Shown: positions 15,151-23,967 of the stretch, in pieces
Position numbering within the stretch: the first letter of the stretch is position 1
How the letters are laid out: each line of letters opens with the position of its first letter
Origin: an uncultured Fretibacterium sp.
GTDB lineage: Bacteria; Synergistota; Synergistia; Synergistales; Aminobacteriaceae
Length of the DNA: 40,502 nucleotides
Direction: 5' to 3'
Assembly: GCA_937899395.1 (NCBI GenBank)
Contig: CALBPU010000092.1
Location: 1-40,502, forward strand
Position numbers and translations under genes: made by a program
Notes under the pieces: model-generated
What the model was told of the DNA's origin: nothing
What the model saw: only the letters and a program-made list of their open reading frames with translations
The model's database searches: none

Positions 15151-18100
15151 TTATTTCTTCACTGCTCTGATTGTTTTGATCTGCTCTTCGGTTTCCGCTC
15201 CTTCTTCACCGGTATCTGCTTTGACAGCGATTACAGGTGCGTAAGTTACGTCAGCGTTGAGCCACGGATAAGCTGTAATCTTACGGCTTTCAGGTACAAC
15301 TTCGGTGTCTGCTCCCTCTTCATCGAAGAAGTCAACGATCTCGTCGTCCTCTGAAGGCTTGGTCGGGAATGCAAACCATGCAAGTTCTTTGCCTGCTGCA
15401 ATCTCTTCAGGAATTTCGACTGCAAACGGATACTGTCCTGCTGCTGTTACTTCAACTTCAGGAAGTACTGCTACAACGATGTAACCTGCTTCGGCGATTG
15501 CTGTGCGCTGTCCGTCTGTTAATGCTTCCTCGGTTCTGGCTTTACCAAGAATGACATCGCCCTCTCCGACTTCAACATCTTCTTCCTTCATAGGTTCAGT
15601 TGCCTCATCGATTGCATTTTCTCTTGCAAGAGCTTCTCCGTCCTTTGTAGACTCTTCTTTCTCAGCTGCAGTTGCCGATACCGTTATCTCTGCAGGGTCT
15701 GAAGTTGCTTTTGAGGCTGTGTTCGTCGCCGTAACTTTAATTGTGCCGCTAACATCGTTTTTGAGTTTCTTCTTTGCCGTAACTGTTACTGTTGCACTAC
15801 GGGTATCGCTCTCAGGGGTAATCTTTACTGTTACTCCTGTCGGCTTATCCGTAATCTTCCATTTGAAGGCCGAATCTCCTGTAGCAGTAGTCGAATCAAC
15901 GGTAAGCGTTACGGATTCAGTAACGTCTGAATCATTCTCAGCCGTGAGCTCAACACTGTTGGGAGAGGCTTCGATCACAGGTTTAGCATCGTGGACGATG
16001 AACGTAATCTTCTTGGTTGTTTCTACACCGTAGTTACTGACTGTAACATCTATCGCTGTACCCTTTGTCGCTTCTGCACTCTCATCCATCGTTATTGTTG
16101 CGTCTTCAAGTGCTCCGCCAACATCTGAAATATCCTCTGCGGAATACGTGAGGTCTGCATACCCTGCCTCTACATCTTTGGCTGCAATATTTGACACTTC
16201 AATATCAAATGTATTGGTAGCGGTGCCTTTGGTATAAACAATCTTGCTCGTCTTGATCTTCGGCTGAAGCGGTTTGACATCGATCTTGACGTCTTGTGAA
16301 ACTTTATTTCCATCGCCATCACCAAAAGCATAGCCAGAATTACCTGTAGCAACTAACGTAAGCTTCTGAGTACTGTCATATGCATTACTATCGTTAATTG
16401 TCGGTTTAGCTCCCTCGGTCTTAATTGCTCCAGTGTCCGGATCAAGAGTAAAAGCATAATTAGTCAAAGTCGCGGAATCAATTTCAGAACTATCATCAAC
16501 ACTGTATGTGATGTTAGACGCTAACTTCTTATTGACCTTTATTTTCGGCTTTATGCTTGCAGCTTTACCGGCTGTAAGTGTCTTGCCATTCACAAGTGCA
16601 GAAGCATTGCTGAATTCCGGTTTTGCAAACGCTGAAATCGTTACGTTAAGCTGTGCCTTCTTCTTGGTAGAAGTGTTAGTAGCAACAAGTTTAATCTTTG
16701 ACGTAGTGTCTTTGTCTGCTGTCGGTGTGCCTGTAATCGTAATTGTTCTTCCATCATGCGTTATCTCCAAGCCGTTTATCTTTGTTCCGCTTGCAGGGGT
16801 TATTGTATACGGTGCTTCAACATCCGCATAAAATGTCAATGCATCAAGAACAGCACTAGCCAGTTCTAGTCCGGCAGGAAGTGCAATCGCATCCGCCTCT
16901 CCCAATTTACCGGCAGCCGTTGTCTCGATAACAACATCACTACTTACTGCCGTGCCTTCCGCACTAGTATGTTTCCATGTAGGCTGTAACGATGAATTGT
17001 TCGATATAGCAAAAGTCTTCTTAACGGTTGATGTGCCTGTTGCAGGGTTAGTTGCCTCAAGAGTAACTTTCAAGCCCTTATATGACTTAATGACATTGCC
17101 ATCATTGGCTACTGCATTAAACGTGAGTCTTCCGTTCCACTGAGCATCCCCTTCCACCGTTTCAAATGCTAAACCTAAGTTATCATCCGCTATGTTGCTA
17201 AGTTTTACTTCTTCGTCAAGACCTACTGCCTTAGCATCTGTTGCAGTAATGTAAGCATCAACCGAAATCGGCTTTGTACCTTTTGTGATTGCAAAGTTAA
17301 GAGCAGTTGTAGTGCCAGAGAATTCTGTTTTGTCAGGTTTTGCGAGTACCGGTGCGATACCCTTGACGTTAATCGTGAAGTCTTTTGTGATAACTGAGTT
17401 ATCCTCAGCATCAGTAACCAATTCGCCCTCAGACATACCGCCAGCAGGGTTGCCTACAAATACACGCACATAGATCTTTCCGCTTGCCGGGACGTTATTA
17501 AGGGTACCTGAAATCATTAAATCATCTTTGCTCCACTCAAGAGAGCCGCCCTCATCGGTTGTTTCTGTTGTAGCACTATCGTCGCCATACTTATCAATCG
17601 TCAATTTATCAGGTGTTTTGCCGTGTATCCACTCCCCATCCTCTGTATCTCTGAAGCGAACGTCATAGCTTGTCGGACTGTTACCGAAAGCAAGTTTTGC
17701 CTTGTATCGTTTTCCGACTGTAAGATCCGGAAGGGATGTGGTATTGATAGTCGGTTTATCGAAAACATAAATATCCGCAGAACCGGTTATGCTTTCGCCC
17801 ATAGCCTTATTTGAAGCGGTGATCTGATAGTTGGCTTTCTTGGCTGTTCCGTCTTTAGCGAATTGAGTGAGAGCTGAGAAAGTTCCGCTGAGTATAAGCT
17901 GAGTGCTTCCGCTTTCCGTAGCTGTAATGCCTGCCGGAAGGTTTTTGTATTTCCAAACTACCGGACCGGGTTCGGCACTTATAACAGTAGTATAGGGATT
18001 ATCCTCCATACCAAGCGGTGTATCTGCAATATCTGAATTTTTCGCATAACTTCCTTGAGGCCATTTATCAAATGAGCTGTCTGTACCCCATGTGAAAGTT

Positions 18101-18858
18101 TTTCTATCGAAACCGACATTGAGTTTGAATTTCAATGTTGAAGTACCCTTTTCCGATGTAGCGGTAATTGTTACCTGTTTTCCGCTTACGACTTCTGTCG
18201 GTGTGCCTGAAAATGTTGCTTCATGCTTATCGGCGTCAACGTCAAGCGATAAACCTGCAATCGAATCCATTGTAGCAGTAAAAGCAGTGATTTCGCCTAC
18301 TTCATTGCTAGCTTTGATTACTATATCTCCAGACAAATCTGTTTTGTACTTCAAAGTTTTGAAGAGTTTAACAGCTTTCTCGGCATCAAGTTCTTTATTA
18401 CTAGAATCGTAGAACTTCGGCTTTGTAGGCCTTGTGCTGCCGCCACCGCTTTCGCCACCGCCACCGCTACTGGCCGCAGCAACAGTAACGGTAAGCTCCA
18501 CGCAATTAGAGCTAGATACACCTACCTTGAATGCTAGTGTGCCTTCCACCTCGGGGGTGCCTGTCAATTTAATTGTTTGAGTTCCATTCTTGCTTACAGA
18601 GCTTGTATTCCCTGTTAATGTCAGTCCGCCTTGTGTTGCGCTTGCACCAAAGGAACTCGAGGAACTCGCAGTAGCAACCTTCGCAACAGCCGCACTACTA
18701 GCAGTATTAGTAACCGTGATCTCAACATTCACCGCAGTACCTACTGTGGCCTCTACAGTGTTTGGATTAATTGTAACTGATGCCGCCGCCGCCGCCGCCG
18801 CCATGATGCCTACGAGGAACACAGACAACGTAAAAACCGTAAATAAACGTTTCTTCAT
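15151..18858 (-). CDS. Large exported Ig-like repeat surface protein
   Basis: The ATG at 18858 follows AAGGAGGT and is preferred to an upstream in-frame codon near 18894. The product has 1235 residues. The signal peptide (MKKRLFTVFTLSVFLVG) ends in seven consecutive Ala encoded by a GCG triplet run. A Gly/Ser hinge (GGGGESGGGSTRPTKPK, about residue 145) separates a first beta domain from many degenerate Ig/cadherin-like modules marked by ITISGTPT, LVATNT and ITATSEKGT phrases. The last ~150 residues (VVAVLPEVEVT, WFAFPTKPSE, YAPVIAVKA) resemble a domain I associate with Synergistota surface proteins. Unlike those, this protein ends in RAVKK with no C-terminal membrane anchor, LPXTG or SLH domain, so it may be released or held by a partner. 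Strongly acidic; function unknown. Confidence 0.8.
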   Translation of the reverse strand: MKKRLFTVFTLSVFLVGIMAAAAAAASVTINPNTVEATVGTAVNVEITVTNTASSAAVAKVATASSSSSFGASATQGGLTLTGNTSSVSKNGTQTIKLTGTPEVEGTLAFKVGVSSSNCVELTVTVAAASSGGGGESGGGSTRPTKPKFYDSSNKELDAEKAVKLFKTLKYKTDLSGDIVIKASNEVGEITAFTATMDSIAGLSLDVDADKHEATFSGTPTEVVSGKQVTITATSEKGTSTLKFKLNVGFDRKTFTWGTDSSFDKWPQGSYAKNSDIADTPLGMEDNPYTTVISAEPGPVVWKYKNLPAGITATESGSTQLILSGTFSALTQFAKDGTAKKANYQITASNKAMGESITGSADIYVFDKPTINTTSLPDLTVGKRYKAKLAFGNSPTSYDVRFRDTEDGEWIHGKTPDKLTIDKYGDDSATTETTDEGGSLEWSKDDLMISGTLNNVPASGKIYVRVFVGNPAGGMSEGELVTDAEDNSVITKDFTINVKGIAPVLAKPDKTEFSGTTTALNFAITKGTKPISVDAYITATDAKAVGLDEEVKLSNIADDNLGLAFETVEGDAQWNGRLTFNAVANDGNVIKSYKGLKVTLEATNPATGTSTVKKTFAISNNSSLQPTWKHTSAEGTAVSSDVVIETTAAGKLGEADAIALPAGLELASAVLDALTFYADVEAPYTITPASGTKINGLEITHDGRTITITGTPTADKDTTSKIKLVATNTSTKKKAQLNVTISAFAKPEFSNASALVNGKTLTAGKAASIKPKIKVNKKLASNITYSVDDSSEIDSATLTNYAFTLDPDTGAIKTEGAKPTINDSNAYDSTQKLTLVATGNSGYAFGDGDGNKVSQDVKIDVKPLQPKIKTSKIVYTKGTATNTFDIEVSNIAAKDVEAGYADLTYSAEDISDVGGALEDATITMDESAEATKGTAIDVTVSNYGVETTKKITFIVHDAKPVIEASPNSVELTAENDSDVTESVTLTVDSTTATGDSAFKWKITDKPTGVTVKITPESDTRSATVTVTAKKKLKNDVSGTIKVTATNTASKATSDPAEITVSATAAEKEESTKDGEALARENAIDEATEPMKEEDVEVGEGDVILGKARTEEALTDGQRTAIAEAGYIVVAVLPEVEVTAAGQYPFAVEIPEEIAAGKELAWFAFPTKPSEDDEIVDFFDEEGADTEVVPESRKITAYPWLNADVTYAPVIAVKADTGEEGAETEEQIKTIRAVKK

Positions 18859-19212
18859 TAAAATAAACCTCCTTGTCCTTTCTTCCCGTTTCATACGGGA
18901 TAAATTTGTAATGGTTTTAATGAAAATTTTTCCAAGTATGCCGCTCCCTCAAAAATTTGGAGAAACATACAGCCCTTTGTAGCGCGATAAAGTTTCAATT
19001 TGGGCTTTCACCTCCTAAATGATACTCAATAATTTACACTCACTTCTCTGATATTTAACGGTCTCCGTTCCTCCTGAACAGAGCGTCCCCGAATTTTTCA
19101 GAGCAGCTTGTTCACATGATGATGATTCCGCAAGAACTTCAGAGTATTTTGTGCGAACCCTTTTTTACTTCAATATATATTTCGGAGATAATGCAGCGGA
19201 ACTTTAATGGAG
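18859..19212 (-). promoter_or_regulatory. Long structured leader of the surface-protein gene
   Basis: This 354-bp gene-free stretch precedes the surface protein. Read on the minus strand it holds TGAACA/TGTTCA (19075-19114) with inner AGC/GCT, then AACGG-AGA-CCGTT (19057-19069). Next comes GTATG/CATAC (18936-18970) enclosing CTCC/GGAG, and finally TCCCGT/ACGGGA (18886-18901) just before the Shine-Dalgarno. AGCCC, GAAAC, GGGCT and GTTTC also occur in that order, which permits a pseudoknot. I see no match to a riboswitch I can name. It could be a cis-regulatory RNA, an mRNA stabiliser or chance. No convincing -35/-10 pair was found at its far end. Confidence 0.4.
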
Positions 19213-19482
19213 TTATTTTAGCAGAATTTGAATAACGAAAGTTCCTACAGCAATAATTATACCAGTTAAAGCAAGAATCCAATTTACATAAGTTACAACA
19301 CTGTTTACATGAGCAGCTATACCATCAATGCGGTCATTAAGGGTATCAAATTTGCCTTCCATTTTTGCGGTATAAACGTCCATTTTAAGTTCAATACGTT
19401 CAATGGAGTTGTCAACTTTTTGTTCAATGCGTTTTATTTCTGAATCAAAGACATCACGAGTTACAAAATTTTCCTGCGCCAT
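19213..19482 (-). CDS. Small coiled-coil protein with C-terminal membrane segment
   Basis: 89 residues. The first ~60 form heptad-rich helix (DVFDSEIKRIEQKVDNSIERI and on) with no Pro and little Gly. They are followed by one membrane span (NWILALTGIIIAVGTFVIQILL, about 67-88) and an immediate stop. The layout matches XhlA-like and other small membrane-tethered coiled coils often seen near phages or surface systems, but family membership is not certain. AGGAG lies 9 nt before the ATG. It lies upstream of, and reads towards, the surface-protein gene, with the structured leader between. A tail-anchored oligomer facing the cytoplasm is an inference. Confidence 0.7.
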   Translation of the reverse strand: MAQENFVTRDVFDSEIKRIEQKVDNSIERIELKMDVYTAKMEGKFDTLNDRIDGIAAHVNSVVTYVNWILALTGIIIAVGTFVIQILLK

Positions 19483-19624
19483 TTTGAAATTTCTCCTTTC
19501 CTGAAATCATATTGTATAATATGCAAATAAAACATAGAAAGTACGGATTAAATCCGTTAAGGCTCTTACAAAGTCGGTCATGGCTTTGAGGAGCTTTATA
19601 TCATTTCGAAGTCTTTAACTTTAG

Positions 19625-20731
19625 TCAAAGGAGGTTCACTAATATACCTTTGAAAATCTCAACCCCTGTTTCAAGAATTTCATCATTAAAATCATATTCA
19701 GCCGAATGAATTGCAGGATAATTTTCACCGTTCCCAATATAAAATATCGCTCCGTGAATTTGTTTCGTGTAAAATCCAAAATCTTCAGAGGCTCGTATTG
19801 CTTCCGGCATGTTGATTATTTTTAAGCTCAAATTTTTTGCGGCATTCTTAATTTTTTTCACGCATTCTATGTCGCTCAATGTCTCCGGAAAATAATCATA
19901 GCCGGAACATTCAACACTCATTGAATTTTCCCTTGCTAATCTTTCGGCCATGTTCACAACAGCGTTGCGGAATAATCTCATGTTCTCTTCCCGTTCAGCT
20001 CTTAACGTTAAAGATACTTCACCTTCTCCCGGAGATATTCCGAAATTTTTTTCACCGAGTTTTATATTAATAACTGTACATAGAATTTTTTTGTCCTTAT
20101 AATTTTTTTCAATGCCCAAAATTAATTCAGCAATAATTTTCGCAGGGTTCAAACCTTTTTCAGGTTCACTCGCATGTGAGGTTTTGCCGATGAATTTTAT
20201 TGTAAGTCCAGCCGACGAACATTGACATAATCCTTCTCGAACTACTATGCTTTTTTCAGGCCAGCCGCTCCAATTATGAAACGCATAAATTTCGCTGATA
20301 CTTCGTTCACGCAATAAATTTGAACATTCTCTTGCTCCATGTCCTGTCTCTTCAGCATGTTGAAAGATTAAATAAACTGATTTTTCAGGAGGAATGTTTT
20401 CAAGCTCAAGAGCTAATCCGCAAAGTACAGCACAATGTCCGTCATGGCCGCATTTGTGAGAGACGTTTGGAATTTTTGAGGCATAAGGGATTTTTATTGA
20501 TTCGTCCATAGGCAAAGCGTCCATATCAGCACGAAACGCTATTCCTTTTGTTCCCTCTACATATCTTGAAGCATAAAACCATTTTCCGCAATCTACAACA
20601 GCTAACTTAGTGTTATGTTCGATGAAATCCATGAGCCTGCGTTTTGTCCCTGTTTCATTCATTGAAAGTTCAGGGTTGGCATGAAGTTCATGACGAAGAT
20701 TTATTATTAAATTCAAATTTTCCTTGTTCAA
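19625..20731 (-). CDS. M20D-family amidohydrolase / aminoacyl peptidase
   Basis: 368 residues of the M20D peptidase type (hippurate hydrolase, N-acetyl-diaminopimelate deacetylase, IAA-amino-acid hydrolase relatives). Metal ligands and catalytic residues are in HKCGHDGHCAVL, the HAEETGHGA glutamate pair, FHNWSG and the late NYPAIHSAEYDF. The central dimerisation (lid) domain includes GKTSHASEPEKGLNP. The substrate cannot be set from sequence. Translation starts at a TTG (20731) inside the end of the upstream chromate-type transporter gene (4-bp overlap), so the enzyme is translated with the transporters. That suggests, but does not prove, an organic anion substrate. Confidence 0.88.
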   Translation of the reverse strand: MNKENLNLIINLRHELHANPELSMNETGTKRRLMDFIEHNTKLAVVDCGKWFYASRYVEGTKGIAFRADMDALPMDESIKIPYASKIPNVSHKCGHDGHCAVLCGLALELENIPPEKSVYLIFQHAEETGHGARECSNLLRERSISEIYAFHNWSGWPEKSIVVREGLCQCSSAGLTIKFIGKTSHASEPEKGLNPAKIIAELILGIEKNYKDKKILCTVINIKLGEKNFGISPGEGEVSLTLRAEREENMRLFRNAVVNMAERLARENSMSVECSGYDYFPETLSDIECVKKIKNAAKNLSLKIINMPEAIRASEDFGFYTKQIHGAIFYIGNGENYPAIHSAEYDFNDEILETGVEIFKGILVNLL

Positions 20732-21276
20732 AGTCCTATCACTCCATATAGAATTATTCCGACTAACGCACTGAATAATAACACTTTCGGAATTGAAATC
20801 TTAAACTTCACTAACATAATCAAATCTGTAACGCCTAATATTAATGAAGGCAAATGAATTTTTCCCTCAATATCGGAATAATTTACTAAGGCTAAATCAA
20901 TCACAACTCCCGCAACCATTCCGACACATGCAGGACGAACTCCTAACATAATTTGAGCAAGTTTTTTGTTTTTTCGGAAGTGGTCAAGGAATATAGCCGC
21001 CATTACGCAAAATGTATATGTCGGTGCCAATGCTCCCAAGTTCGCAACAAATGCTCCCAAAACTCCGGCAGCTCTCATTCCTGCAAAAGTCGCGCAATTC
21101 AATCCTAAAGGGCCGGGTGTCATTTCGGCTATAGCTACAATGTCAGACACTTCCGAAGCTGTCATCCAACCGTGCGAAATCATTTCACTTGAAATTAACG
21201 GTATCATTGAAAGACCTCCGAAACTAGTGAAGCCGATTTTAATGAAGCTCCAATATAATTCAAGCAACAACATCAA
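20728..21276 (-). CDS. Chromate transporter family protein, half-size (second of a pair)
   Basis: 182 residues covering one chromate_transp domain: SFIKIGFTSFGGLSMIPLI, MTASEVSDIVAIAEMTPGP (the conserved E-x-TPGP motif) and several membrane helices. Half-size CHR proteins work as pairs encoded side by side, in contrast to the fused ChrA of Proteobacteria. The upstream paralogue overlaps by 17 bp and the downstream amidohydrolase by 4 bp. The family was named for chromate efflux. In a gut-type anaerobe with an amidohydrolase in the operon, the natural substrate may be another anion. Confidence 0.9.
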   Translation of the reverse strand: MMLLLELYWSFIKIGFTSFGGLSMIPLISSEMISHGWMTASEVSDIVAIAEMTPGPLGLNCATFAGMRAAGVLGAFVANLGALAPTYTFCVMAAIFLDHFRKNKKLAQIMLGVRPACVGMVAGVVIDLALVNYSDIEGKIHLPSLILGVTDLIMLVKFKISIPKVLLFSALVGIILYGVIGL

Positions 21277-21814
21277 AATTCTTCACCCTCTCGTAATATT
21301 CGCAAATTCCCAGACCTAAAAACGCCCCGATTACGACAAGCCAAACGCAGCTCACTCGAAAATAAAAATATAAAACGAACATTGCAGCAGCTATTAATAT
21401 GCACGGGGAAATTTTGAAAGCACTCTTAATCATTCCCATTAAAGCACTTAAAATTACGGGAGCTACAGCAGTTCTAATACCGCGCATTGCTGAAGCTACC
21501 CATAAATTATGCTGAAATGCCGTATAAAATCCAGTTATCAATAACAAAATTAACATCGGTACAGCTATCATTCCGAACACACAAGCTATTCCGCCCCAAA
21601 ATCCTGCAATTCTGTGCCCGTAAAGCATAGCTATATTCCCTATCATAGTTCCCGGTAAACTTCGGCCGATACTCGTTAAATCTAATAATTCTTCATCGGT
21701 CAAAGATTTTTCACGGTCAACATATAATTCTTTCATCTGGGCAACAATGCTCCAACCTCCACCGAAAGTGAAGCTCCCGAATTTCAGAAACTGCATAAAT
21801 AATTTAGCAAGCAT
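21260..21814 (-). CDS. Chromate transporter family protein, half-size (first of a pair)
   Basis: 184 residues with the same domain as its neighbour: FLKFGSFTFGGGWSIVAQMKE, LTDEELLDLTSIGRSLPGTMIGN (matching the conserved SxPGP region, here LPGT) and hydrophobic segments to the end. The two paralogues are clearly diverged, as expected for opposite-topology partners. It starts at the ATG at 21814 after AGGTG and is the first gene of a three-gene operon (transporter, transporter, M20 amidohydrolase). A hairpin lies just upstream at 21837-21877. Confidence 0.9.
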   Translation of the reverse strand: MLAKLFMQFLKFGSFTFGGGWSIVAQMKELYVDREKSLTDEELLDLTSIGRSLPGTMIGNIAMLYGHRIAGFWGGIACVFGMIAVPMLILLLITGFYTAFQHNLWVASAMRGIRTAVAPVILSALMGMIKSAFKISPCILIAAAMFVLYFYFRVSCVWLVVIGAFLGLGICEYYERVKNFDVVA

Positions 21815-21836
21815 AAAAATTTTTCACCTCATATTC

Positions 21837-21877
21837 AAAATGCGGCGCTCCGAAAAAGTTTCAGAACACCGCATTTT
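21837..21877. terminator. Hairpin between pckA and the chromate-transporter operon, probable pckA terminator
   Basis: AAAATGCGG (21837-21845) pairs with CCGCATTTT (21869-21877), with a second imperfect inner helix. The T run after the stem on the minus strand is short, so termination of pckA may be partial and allow read-through into the transporter genes. Confidence 0.55.
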
Positions 21878-21945
21878 CTAAGGAAAATATAACAAAAATG
21901 AAAAAAAAAGAAAAAACAACAACTGTGATTATAACATGAAAATCT

Positions 21946-23604
21946 TTAGCCGATTTCAGCTATTAATTTCTCAACAGCCTCGTGAGCATCAGCAGGTAAC
22001 TTATCAATGCCGCCTCTTTCGGTGTCTCTCGAATTGATGAAGTTCAATCTGTCCTGGAAACGCTTCTTTAACTGTGTCTTATATTCAACGTTATTAAGGT
22101 CAGCGTCAAAGCCGTCGATGTGCATTGTCTTAATTCCAGTGAGATTTCCGAACGGTTCCCATTTTGCTTTACCTTCAACGATTCTTTCAAGGATCATGAG
22201 AGTATTTTCTTTTCCTACAGGTTTGCCCATGAAGTTTCCAGTGTTGAGAATGTAGCAGTCTACTCCGTCCTCAATGAGCTGTTTGAATCTCTCGTAGTCC
22301 ATTCCTAACGGATAAGTTCTGAACGGGTTAGCGTAAGGTTCACAAACTAATGCGTCAGGGTCAACACCGGGTGCTAAGTTTTCAGCGCTTGTACGTTTTG
22401 TAGCGAGTGTTGCGCCTAATACTGAACCGAGTGAAGGTCCTTCAAGTTTTAATACAGGCGGGATTGTCGGGTCTCTCATTAACCAGAATATAGCGTTAAG
22501 AGGCTCATCAATTCTGTCAACTCTGTTAGGCGACCACATACGTGATTTAATAGCACGGCCGTTTCCGTTTCTCACGTCTTCAGTAACAGCGATTAATTTT
22601 CCGTCTTTAGTCTTTACGCAGCCGCAGTTCTGAAGAGTTAAAAGGAATTTATTGTCAGGGCAGCCGATAGGATAGTCAGCAACCTTATCGAAATATGTAG
22701 GCTCAAGGGCGATTGCGTATTTATCCTTGACATTAACGACGAATGCGTCATCATGCAAAACCATTACATCATATTTTCCGTCGTGTTTTGCGTGAGTGAT
22801 TGTTGATTTTCCTGAACCTGAAAGACCGAATGCCGCAAGAACATATTTCTTGTTGCTTCCGTCTTTAAGTGTGTAACGCTTTAATCCTCCGTGGCATGAA
22901 GCGTAACCGTTGCGTGCAGCAATTCCCCAAGCAAGGGTTAATGTTCCCTTCTTCAATTCTCCGAAATATCTGAGACCTAAAACTATTGCGCAGTTCTCTT
23001 CAGGTGAGAAGAAAGCAAGGCCAAGCGGGAAATCAGGGTGCGACCAATCAGGATCAGCAACAAAGAATATATCACCGTCATGATCTGAAATTCTGCGTGA
23101 TTTTTCGTAACGAGGTTTATAAGCTTCGTTTGCATACTGGAAGTTAATCATCCAGTTGTACAAATTATTCTCGTAACCTTCAGGGAGAATTATATGAGCG
23201 GCTGTCATGAAATCTTCATCAAGTCCGACATAAGCATCAGCCTGATAAAGTTTCTTGTAGCGCATTTTGTAAACAGCTTCACGAATAATTTTGCAGTACT
23301 TCGCAACATCTACATCAGGATAACCTACAATGCGTCTTGCTGCTGCTGTACGTCCGAAAATTGCACCGTCGTTAAAGAGAAGAACATTTGCGTCCATAGG
23401 AAGCTCCTGTTCAGTGGGCTTGTAAACGGGCATACCTGTTAATTCGATAGTGCCGGGAGAATTTTTAGCGAGGTTATAAGCCTCCTTCAAATCTAAAACA
23501 TGATGAACATTGTTGCCGTAAAATAAAGTCTCGATTGTTGTACGAGGCTGTGCATGATAAACCTTCTTAAAGTTATCAGGATCATAATAACCGATTGTTG
23601 ACAT
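21946..23604 (-). CDS. pckA: Phosphoenolpyruvate carboxykinase (ATP)
   Basis: 552 residues. The enzyme interconverts oxaloacetate + ATP and PEP + CO2 + ADP. The kinase-1a P-loop is GLSGSGKST (about residue 260), with the kinase-2 metal site in VLHDDAF. RMWSPNRVDR and LEGPSLGSVLGATLATKRTSAEN are also conserved in the ATP-type family. A P-loop Ser at GSGKST, instead of the commoner GTGKTT, is a mild variation. In fermenting anaerobes it often works in the carboxylating direction to conserve energy in succinate or propionate formation, which would pair with the carboxyltransferase at the left edge if both belong to one genome. TATAAT lies about 45 bp upstream (minus strand), with a poor -35. Confidence 0.95.
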   Translation of the reverse strand: MSTIGYYDPDNFKKVYHAQPRTTIETLFYGNNVHHVLDLKEAYNLAKNSPGTIELTGMPVYKPTEQELPMDANVLLFNDGAIFGRTAAARRIVGYPDVDVAKYCKIIREAVYKMRYKKLYQADAYVGLDEDFMTAAHIILPEGYENNLYNWMINFQYANEAYKPRYEKSRRISDHDGDIFFVADPDWSHPDFPLGLAFFSPEENCAIVLGLRYFGELKKGTLTLAWGIAARNGYASCHGGLKRYTLKDGSNKKYVLAAFGLSGSGKSTITHAKHDGKYDVMVLHDDAFVVNVKDKYAIALEPTYFDKVADYPIGCPDNKFLLTLQNCGCVKTKDGKLIAVTEDVRNGNGRAIKSRMWSPNRVDRIDEPLNAIFWLMRDPTIPPVLKLEGPSLGSVLGATLATKRTSAENLAPGVDPDALVCEPYANPFRTYPLGMDYERFKQLIEDGVDCYILNTGNFMGKPVGKENTLMILERIVEGKAKWEPFGNLTGIKTMHIDGFDADLNNVEYKTQLKKRFQDRLNFINSRDTERGGIDKLPADAHEAVEKLIAEIG

Positions 23605-23667
23605 GTAAAAATTTTGCTCCTTTCATAAAATTTTATGTCGCATTTTGGGTAATTATAGCACTCCTGA

Positions 23668-23886
23668 TTATTTAATGCGCTTGAAAATTAAAAATCCCAC
23701 AACTAACAATCCCCACGACTGTATAAGACCTGTGTTACAGCCTCCCGAATTTTCATTCGTTTCATTTAATGATTCTTCATTCTCTGAAGTCTCTGAAGCT
23801 TCTACAGCAGTTATAGTAAAAACACTTAAAAAGTAACAGACCCCTCTGTCAGTTTTACTGACATCTCCCCTTCTCAGGGGAGACAA
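23668..23886 (-). pseudogene. Truncated exported protein with Synergist-CTERM-like anchor
   Basis: The frame ends in NENSGGCNTG followed by a hydrophobic stretch (WGLLVVGFLIF) and a basic tail (KRIK), the pattern of the Synergist-CTERM sorting signal. It is preceded by a Ser/Glu/Asn-rich linker and by YFLSVFTITAVEA, which looks like the end of a signal peptide. The N-terminal 15 or so codons (MSPLRRGDVS...) are translated repeat sequence (23840-23967), so the true 5' end appears to be replaced by the repeat. No folded domain lies between signal and anchor. It may be a remnant of a deleted surface protein. It is the best taxonomic marker in the window. Confidence 0.5.
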
Positions 23887-23967
23887 GATTCTTTGCCGTA
23901 CCTGATAAGGGCAATGAAAAGCCCAGCTTGCCGGGAAGGGGAACCGCTTCAGCGGTGGAAGGGTTTG
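23840..23967. repeat. Dispersed GC-rich palindromic repeat, copy 2
   Basis: It shares ACCCCTCTGTCA, TGACATCTCCCC and TTCTCAGGGGAGACAAG with copy 1 at 13761-13867, including the inverted TGTCA/TGACA arms with a different loop (GTTTTAC rather than TTACA). The 3' half differs, with TTGCCG and GGAAGGGGAACC segments and a CCGCTTCAGCGG palindrome, and it ends with GGAAGGGTTTG. The conserved stem with a changed loop argues for selection or a recent mobile origin. Confidence 0.75.

Noticed and set aside
15503..16033. 176-codon plus-strand ORF inside the surface-protein gene
   Set aside because: Antisense shadow of a long gene rich in Thr, Ala and Val codons; low complexity and no Shine-Dalgarno.
18590..18982. 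130-codon plus-strand ORF at the 5' end of the surface-protein gene
   Set aside because: Antisense to signal peptide and leader; hydrophobicity is the mirror of the Ala/Val-rich coding strand.
19483..19624. ACGGATT/AATCCGT palindrome after the amidohydrolase gene as a terminator
   Set aside because: The stem is short with almost no loop, and no T run follows on the minus strand.
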